A stretch of 64,000 bases of DNA from Hymenobacter rubidus (GTDB lineage Bacteria; Bacteroidota; Bacteroidia; Cytophagales; Hymenobacteraceae): the NCBI RefSeq assembly GCF_016734815.1, contig NZ_JAERQF010000028.1, positions 1 through 64,000 of the forward strand, in the 5' to 3' direction. The notes under the pieces were generated by a model. That model was not told the origin of the DNA, made no database searches, and was given only the letters and a program-made list of their open reading frames with translations. This document shows positions 59,430-64,000 of this stretch, one piece after another. The number at the start of each line of letters is the position of its first letter. The first letter of the stretch is position 1. Position numbers and translations under genes: made by a program.

Positions 59430-59698
59430 GCATACGGGCAGGGTGCGCGGGGACCTGGGCAACGAACGAGCCAGGAGCGAAAACCCTCGTCCGGCCGACC
59501 TGTCCGCGAAAGGGCACGCACCCATCAGCGGGCTAAGATAGCGCGGTTAGCAGGTCAAGGCGAAGGAGCGCAAGGAAGTCAGCGCAGCTCGGCGGTAGGG
59601 CGTGGCGTTGTTTGTTGCAAATATTCAGGCAAAACGGCGCCCGGCAGTTGTATCTTCCTGTCGCGTTGCCGAAGCGCCCTCATTCCGTTCCTGATTTT
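59430..59698. other. Intergenic region between hutG and a hypothetical gene
   Basis: About 270 bp between divergent genes; no ORF or RNA supported. TATCTTCC near 59650 is a weak -7 match for the plus-strand gene. Confidence 0.4.
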
Positions 59699-60160
59699 AT
59701 GCAGCCTGCCTTCCCCGCTCTCCCCGTTGTCGATTACCTGCAATGCCAGTACCGGCCCGACTTGCAGGTGTTGGTGGGCCGGTGGCTGCGCCAGCCCACC
59801 GACGAGGAACTGCGGGCCGGTTATTTCCGACTACTGGAGCAGGCCGAAGCCGTAGGGGCGCGGCTCTGGCTGATTGATACCCGCCGCCGCGATAACGCCA
59901 CCAAGCAAAGCACGCCCTGGATGATGGAGCACTTCATGCCCCTGCTGCCCCAGCGCCTGCATGGCCCGGTTTTTCTGGCCTACCTCTTCATGCCCACCCA
60001 CCTCTACGAAATCGAGCAGGACCAGACGGTGCCCCCGCTCACCTACTTCGACGGCCGGGCCTACCACGTGCAGCGCTTCACCGAAGAGCACACGGCCATG
60101 GAATGGCTCCGGGTCTGCCGCACGCGGGAAGCCGATGGCCCCGCGCCCGCGCTACTTTAG
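59699..60160 (+). CDS. Hypothetical protein, STAS/SpoIIAA-like in outline
   Basis: A 153-residue soluble protein without signal peptide. It alternates strands and helices (LQCQYRPDLQVLVGRWLRQPTDEELRAGYFRLLEQAEAVGARLWLIDTRRRDNAT), as in small STAS/SpoIIAA-like proteins that are common and uncharacterised in this phylum. No catalytic motif. Its stop overlaps the stop of the converging gene by 9 bp. The ATG at 59699 is preferred to the longer frame. Confidence 0.65.
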   Translation: MQPAFPALPVVDYLQCQYRPDLQVLVGRWLRQPTDEELRAGYFRLLEQAEAVGARLWLIDTRRRDNATKQSTPWMMEHFMPLLPQRLHGPVFLAYLFMPTHLYEIEQDQTVPPLTYFDGRAYHVQRFTEEHTAMEWLRVCRTREADGPAPALL

Positions 60161-60637
60161 CGTTGTGCTGCGGTTGTTGAGGCGGACCACCTGCCCGGCC
60201 CGCTTGCCGCTGCGCCGGATGCGCGCGGTGGGGTCCAGGGCCAGCACCACGCGGGGCAGCGTGCAGTCGTCGAGCGATACCTCCTGCGGAATGTAGCCGG
60301 CGGCACCCACCGTCAGGACCTGGCCCTGGTACACCGTTTGGGTGAGCTGAAATTTCCCTTCCGAATCGGTGACGTACACTTCGTGCGTTCCCTTAACAAG
60401 CAGCGTGGCGCCGACCAGGGGCTCGCCGTTGGGCTCGAATATCCGGCCGATGAGGGGCGCGCAGGCCAAACGCATGGGCCGCTCAGCGGGGCTGGCCGTG
60501 GGCCGTGCCGACAGCGCTAGCTGCTCCTGCGTGCTGCTGGACGGCGGCGGAAGGGTGCTTGCGCTTTGGGCCGCCGCGGTTCGGGCACTGCCTACCGTAG
60601 TGGCCACCGCAACTGCAAGGAAGAATAAAGGACGCAT
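60152..60637 (-). CDS. Exported carboxypeptidase-regulatory-like domain protein
   Basis: A 161-residue protein with signal peptide MRPLFFLAVAVATTVGSARTAAAQ. Residues 60-145 (GRIFEPNGEPLVGATLLVKGTHEVYVTDSEGKFQL...LTVGAAGYIPQEVSLDD) form a CarboxypepD_reg-like beta-sandwich, the same domain that starts many TonB-dependent receptors. Here it stands alone with a basic tail. Its role may be surface or periplasmic binding; no partner gene is nearby. Confidence 0.8.
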   Translation of the reverse strand: MRPLFFLAVAVATTVGSARTAAAQSASTLPPPSSSTQEQLALSARPTASPAERPMRLACAPLIGRIFEPNGEPLVGATLLVKGTHEVYVTDSEGKFQLTQTVYQGQVLTVGAAGYIPQEVSLDDCTLPRVVLALDPTARIRRSGKRAGQVVRLNNRSTTLK

Positions 60638-60871
60638 AAGGAAATGACTGACGATGGCGGAGGGAGAATGTGAAGATACCGCTTAATAATTAAATTTTAC
60701 GCCAAAACCGTCTTTTTTTGTTAATTTATTGGATTTCAAACCGGCCTAAGCCGATACGGTCGCAACGCATAGCCACGTTAGGCAGTTGGCGCTATTTTTT
60801 TCTGCACCAATCTGCCGGTTTCATGGCCGGTTCACGCGCCTGCTAGTAAGTTGGTGTTTTATTTCTTTTTC

Positions 60872-62425
60872 ATGATGACATTCTTCAACGGTTTTCGTGT
60901 GCGCTTAGCACCCATTTTAGGTGGATTGGGGTTGCTGCTGGCGGCGGGTGCCGGCCGGGCACAGGGCCTGGTGGCGTTTCCGGGGGCCGAGGGCGCGGGG
61001 CGGTTCACCACGGGCGGCCGGGGCACGGCCGCCGTGTCCACCACGGTGCTGGAAGTCACCAACCTGCTCGACGACAACAAGCCCGGCTGCCTGCGCTACG
61101 CCGTGCAGCTGAACGCGGCCAAGGCTCCGGCGCGCACCATTGTGTTTCGGGTGTCGGGCACCATTCACCTGCTGTCGCCGCTTTCCATCAACAAGCCCAA
61201 CACCACCATTGCGGGCCAAACGGCGCCCGGCGAAGGCATTTGCCTGGCCGATTACCCCGTGACGGTGCACGCCGATAACGTGATTGTGCGCTTCATGCGC
61301 TTCCGGATGGGCGACAAAAACCAGAACGGCGGCTTCGTGGACGGCGCGGGCGGCGACGACGCCTTTGGCGGCACGCGCAACAACCACCTCATTGTGGACC
61401 ATTGCTCGATGAGCTGGAGTACTGACGAGGTGCTGTCGGTGTACGAGGGCGACAGCACCACGCTGCAATGGAACCTCATTGCCGAGCCGCTGAACTACTC
61501 CTACCACTACGAAAAGGGCGATACCGACTACGAGCGGCACGGGTTCGGCGGCATTTGGGGCGGGCAGCACTCCTCGTTCCACCACAACCTGTTTGCGCAC
61601 TGCAAAAACCGTACGCCGCGCTTCAATGGCAGCCGCTACACCCACCCGGCAGGCTTTGAGAATTGCGATTTCAGCAACAACGTCATCTACAACTGGGGCG
61701 AAAACAACGTGTACGCCGGCGAAGGCGGCAACTACAACATCGTCAACAACTACTACAAGCCCGGCCCCAGCACCAGCCCGCGCGTGAAGGCCCAGGTGCT
61801 CAACCCCTACAAGATTGACAAGGAAAAAGGGCGCCTGCCCTACGGCAAGTTCTACCTGACCGGCAACTACGTGGTGGGCGCGCCGGCCGTCACGGCCCAC
61901 AACTGGAGCGGCGTGGTGATGAACGGCGGCACGGCCGCCGACACGGCGCTCTCGAAAGTTACCAAGCCGTTCGGGCTGGGGCCGGTGGCGCTGCAGGCCG
62001 CGCCGGCGGCTTACGAGGCGGTGTTGCAGAGTGTCGGCGCCATTCGGCCGGTGCGCGACACGCTGGACCAGCGCATTGTGCGGGAGGTGCGCTCCGGCAC
62101 GGGCACCGTCATCGACGTGCAGGGGCACTACCCCCATGGCACGCCCTACAGCGTATCGCAAAAAGCCTGGCCGGTGCTCAAATCGGCCCCGGCCCCGGCC
62201 GATGCCGACCACGACGGCATGCCCGACGCCTGGGAAAAAGCCCACGGCCTGAACCCGGCCAGCGCTGCCGACCGCGCTCTGCAGGCCCCCAACGGCTACA
62301 CCAACCTCGAAAATTACCTGAACAGCCTCGTGCCGGTGGCTATGGCTCCCGCGAAAACGCCCGCGGCCCCCGCAAGCAAAGCAGGCGTTCCGCTGAAAAA
62401 ACCGGTGATGCCCACGAAAAAATAA
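60872..62425 (+). CDS. Exported pectate lyase (PL1-like)
   Basis: About 517 residues. Signal peptide ends GAGRAQG. The right-handed beta-helix domain starts AFPGAEGAGRFTTGGRGT and continues with VTNLLDDNKPGCLRYAVQ, IVFRVSGTIHL, TIAGQTAPGEGICL, NHLIVDHCSMSWSTDEVLSVY and NLFAHCKNRTPRFNG, the layout of Bacteroidota pectate lyases that cut polygalacturonate by elimination. The C-terminus has DADHDGMPDAWEKAHGLNP, a dockerin-like calcium loop (thrombospondin type 3-like), then a Pro/Lys-rich tail. With GH105 and KduD elsewhere in the window, it completes a route from pectin to keto-deoxy sugars. Confidence 0.9.
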   Translation: MMTFFNGFRVRLAPILGGLGLLLAAGAGRAQGLVAFPGAEGAGRFTTGGRGTAAVSTTVLEVTNLLDDNKPGCLRYAVQLNAAKAPARTIVFRVSGTIHLLSPLSINKPNTTIAGQTAPGEGICLADYPVTVHADNVIVRFMRFRMGDKNQNGGFVDGAGGDDAFGGTRNNHLIVDHCSMSWSTDEVLSVYEGDSTTLQWNLIAEPLNYSYHYEKGDTDYERHGFGGIWGGQHSSFHHNLFAHCKNRTPRFNGSRYTHPAGFENCDFSNNVIYNWGENNVYAGEGGNYNIVNNYYKPGPSTSPRVKAQVLNPYKIDKEKGRLPYGKFYLTGNYVVGAPAVTAHNWSGVVMNGGTAADTALSKVTKPFGLGPVALQAAPAAYEAVLQSVGAIRPVRDTLDQRIVREVRSGTGTVIDVQGHYPHGTPYSVSQKAWPVLKSAPAPADADHDGMPDAWEKAHGLNPASAADRALQAPNGYTNLENYLNSLVPVAMAPAKTPAAPASKAGVPLKKPVMPTKK

Positions 62426-62431
62426 GCGCCG

Positions 62432-62812
62432 CTACATGGGCAGTATGGCCAGCTCGCAGAAAACAAGGCAGTTGCCAAAAGGGTCAAAGACTTCCATTTC
62501 CAGTACCCGGTTGTTCCAGTAAGCGGGTTTCAAGACGGGGCGGGTGGGGTAGTTTTTGCCTAGCAGCTGGCGATGGTAGGACGGCAGGCCGTACACTTCG
62601 GCCCGGGCTTTGGCGCCGGGGCTACTCTGGCCCTGGTAGTCGGTGAGGTGCAGTACGATTTCGCCCCGCGACACTTGCAGGTACACGGGCCCCTGCTTCT
62701 GCTTGTCCTCCCAGTCCACGCTAAAACCCAGCCAGCCAATGTAAAAATCAAGGGCTTGTGAGTAATCAGAGATGCTGAAAACCGGAGTCACCATGTAAGT
62801 GGTCAGAAACAT
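62432..62812 (-). CDS. VOC (glyoxalase/bleomycin-resistance) superfamily protein
   Basis: A 126-residue protein with one pair of beta-alpha-beta-beta-beta modules: TPVFSISDYSQALDFYIGWLGFSVDWED, VYLQVSRGEIVLHLTDY and the closing VLEMEVFDPFGNCLVFCE, where Glu and His positions usually bind metal. Length and layout resemble bleomycin-binding proteins, but no specific resistance function can be claimed. The stop is 6 bp from the stop of the converging pectate lyase gene. The ATG at 62812 is preferred to the longer frame. Confidence 0.85.
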   Translation of the reverse strand: MFLTTYMVTPVFSISDYSQALDFYIGWLGFSVDWEDKQKQGPVYLQVSRGEIVLHLTDYQGQSSPGAKARAEVYGLPSYHRQLLGKNYPTRPVLKPAYWNNRVLEMEVFDPFGNCLVFCELAILPM

Positions 62813-62910
62813 ACGGAGGCTGGAGCGGCGAAATTCCGAGTATAATGCTGTTAAATCACGGTAAGGTAAAGAAAATTGCCGAGTTATTGGCATTCCGGTC
62901 GAGTTATTGT

Positions 62911-62976
62911 GAAGCTGGTTAGAGAATCGATTCCGCCCGGTCCGACGCCCTAGGCGTCCGACCGGGCGGAATTAAT
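62911..62976. repeat. Palindrome with GAAGCTG leader, half copy
   Basis: Leader GAAGCTGGTTAGAGAATC (62911-62928) followed by a palindrome of about 20-bp arms (core CCGCCCGGTCCGACGCC) with a CTA centre and one mismatch. The leader recurs at 1090, 19148 and about 42796. Confidence 0.9.
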
Positions 62977-63069
62977 TGGCACTGACCATTAACCTGACGC
63001 CGCGCTGTGGCTACTGCGCCGCCGCGTGTGGACCCATGCCGGACCGCTGGCCGCAAGCCGGGGAGCGGC

Positions 63070-63077
63070 TACCTTTA
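63070..63077 (+). promoter_or_regulatory. Possible -7 element TACCTTTA for the amidase
   Basis: One mismatch to TAnnTTTG; it ends 4 bp before the ATG at 63082, which would make the transcript leaderless. Confidence 0.4.
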
Positions 63078-63081
63078 GGGA

Positions 63082-64000
63082 ATGCTTTCTTTTGCTGAAT
63101 ACGACCAGCTCGATGGACTGGAAATGGCGGCGCTGGTACGTGGTGGCCAGCTCACGGCAGCTGAGCTGTGCGCCGCCGCCATTGCCCGCGCCGAGGCCGT
63201 GAACCCGCGCATCAATGCCATTATTCTTCCGCTTTACGAGCCTGCCCGGCAGCGGGCGGCGGCCGGACTGCCGGCTGGCCCGTTGGGCGGCGTGCCGTTT
63301 TTGCTCAAAGATTTTGGGGCGCAGTACGCGGGCGTGCCGCACACTTCGGGCAGCCGGGCCCTGCGCGGTTTCGTGCCGAAGGAAGACGCCGAGCTGGTGC
63401 GCCGCTGGCAGGCTGCCGGCCTCAACATGCTGGGCAAAACCAACACCCCCGAATTTGCCCTCATGGGCGTGACCGAGCCGGCGCTGTACGGCCCCGCCCG
63501 CAACCCCTGGAACCTGGCGCACACGCCCGGCGGCAGCAGCGGCGGGGCGGCGGCGGCCGTGGCGGCGGGCATTGTGCCCGTAGCGGGCGCGGGCGACGGC
63601 GGCGGCTCTATCCGAATTCCAGCGGCGTGTTGTGGGCTGTTTGGGCTGAAGCCGAGCCGGGGCCGGGTGCCCACCGGGCCCGAGCAGGGCGAGAAGTGGC
63701 AGGGCGCGGCTGTGGAGCACGTCCTCAGCCGCTCGGTGCGCGACAGCGCCGCGCTGCTCGATGCCACTGGCGGGCCCGACGCGGGGGCGCCCTACTTCTT
63801 ACCCAACCCCGCCCGGCCCTATCTCGAAGAAGTCAGCCGGGAGCCCGGCCGGCTGCGCATTGGCTTCAGCCTGGGCCACCCGCTGGGTAGTGCGCTGCAC
63901 CCGGACTGCGCCACGGCCGTGCGGGAAGCCGCAAAGCTGCTTGAAAGCCTGGGGCATGAGGTGGAAGAAGTGCCGCTGCCTTTTGATGGCCGGGCCGTGG
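63082..64000 (+). CDS. Amidase signature family protein, cut by the window end
   Basis: The first 306 codons of a larger gene. The Ser-Ser-Lys triad of amidase signature enzymes is visible: Lys76 in PFLLKDFGA, the cis-Ser152 in PGGSSGGAAAAVAAG and the nucleophile Ser176 in GDGGGSIRIPAACCGLFGLKPSRGRVP. Such enzymes hydrolyse amides of many small molecules; GatA is one branch, but the N-terminus (LDGLEMAALVRGGQLTAAEL) fits a general amidase better. No signal peptide, so cytoplasmic. Homologs are about 480-500 residues, so roughly a third is outside the window. Confidence 0.92.
   Translation, partial: MLSFAEYDQLDGLEMAALVRGGQLTAAELCAAAIARAEAVNPRINAIILPLYEPARQRAAAGLPAGPLGGVPFLLKDFGAQYAGVPHTSGSRALRGFVPKEDAELVRRWQAAGLNMLGKTNTPEFALMGVTEPALYGPARNPWNLAHTPGGSSGGAAAAVAAGIVPVAGAGDGGGSIRIPAACCGLFGLKPSRGRVPTGPEQGEKWQGAAVEHVLSRSVRDSAALLDATGGPDAGAPYFLPNPARPYLEEVSREPGRLRIGFSLGHPLGSALHPDCATAVREAAKLLESLGHEVEEVPLPFDGRAV

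Noticed and set aside
60917..62245. 442-codon minus-strand frame opposite the pectate lyase
   Set aside because: A shadow frame; the plus strand has signal peptide and pectate lyase blocks.
62989..63720. 243-codon minus-strand frame at the window end
   Set aside because: It covers the amidase triad region on the plus strand and has low-complexity composition.

Overview
The window looks like chromosomal DNA from a GC-rich Bacteroidota of the order Cytophagales, most likely Hymenobacter or a close relative. Support: C-terminal type IX secretion (T9SS) sorting domains; Bacteroidota-type promoters (TTG or TTTG, about 20 bp, then TAnnTTTG) before many genes; lineage-restricted small families (DUF4295 after L33, DUF5522); and secreted M4 peptidases with T9SS tails. 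No plasmid, phage or insertion-sequence transposase gene is visible. The genus is inferred, not proven.

Layout. 1-4.1 kb: a zinc-dependent phospholipase/nuclease-like protein, def, ruvX and a T9SS cargo protein, then a 0.7 kb AT-rich gap. 4.7-8.4 kb: an S41 processing protease, homogentisate dioxygenase and a lipoprotein. 8.4-12.6 kb: two tandem secreted paralogs of unknown function, HMG-CoA reductase and a KduD-type dehydrogenase. 12.8-17.1 kb: a plant-polysaccharide locus with a GH105 hydrolase, a decayed GH35 beta-galactosidase and a GH51 arabinofuranosidase. 17.3-29.2 kb: PhyH dioxygenase, SDR, PAP2-type phosphatase, M20 hydrolase, two tandem M4 metallopeptidases, a beta-barrel protein, a TPR protein and an esterase. 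29.3-42.3 kb: DNA repair methyltransferase, patatin, a GH1-like enzyme, CDF transporter, small membrane genes, amino-acid permease, hemB, twin lipoproteins, an FAD oxidoreductase and ornithine aminotransferase. 42.3-47.2 kb: rpmB, pepP, rpmG, DUF4295, ftsY, a Rieske-fold lipoprotein and tRNA-Asn. 47.2-57.2 kb: a reactive-sulfur operon, a TlpA thioredoxin, and a PepSY plus ApbE-DUF2271 pair. 57.3-64 kb: hutF and hutG of histidine breakdown, a pectate lyase, a VOC protein and the start of an amidase.

The most interesting coherent system is 47252-54805. Eight minus-strand genes encode an ArsR regulator, TauE exporter, CstB-like persulfide dioxygenase-rhodanese, two YeeE/YedE channel proteins, a TsdA-like dihaem cytochrome, a DsrE-like protein and an MFS carrier. 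They face a TlpA gene across a short intergenic region where a palindrome sits between and over two divergent promoters. I read it as a persulfide/thiosulfate handling operon under one repressor.

The second theme is palindromic DNA. At least a dozen long inverted repeats of several sequence families occupy the gaps between genes. One is nested inside another with a possible target duplication, several supply the stop codon of a neighbouring gene, and one appears to supply a start codon and new N-terminus.
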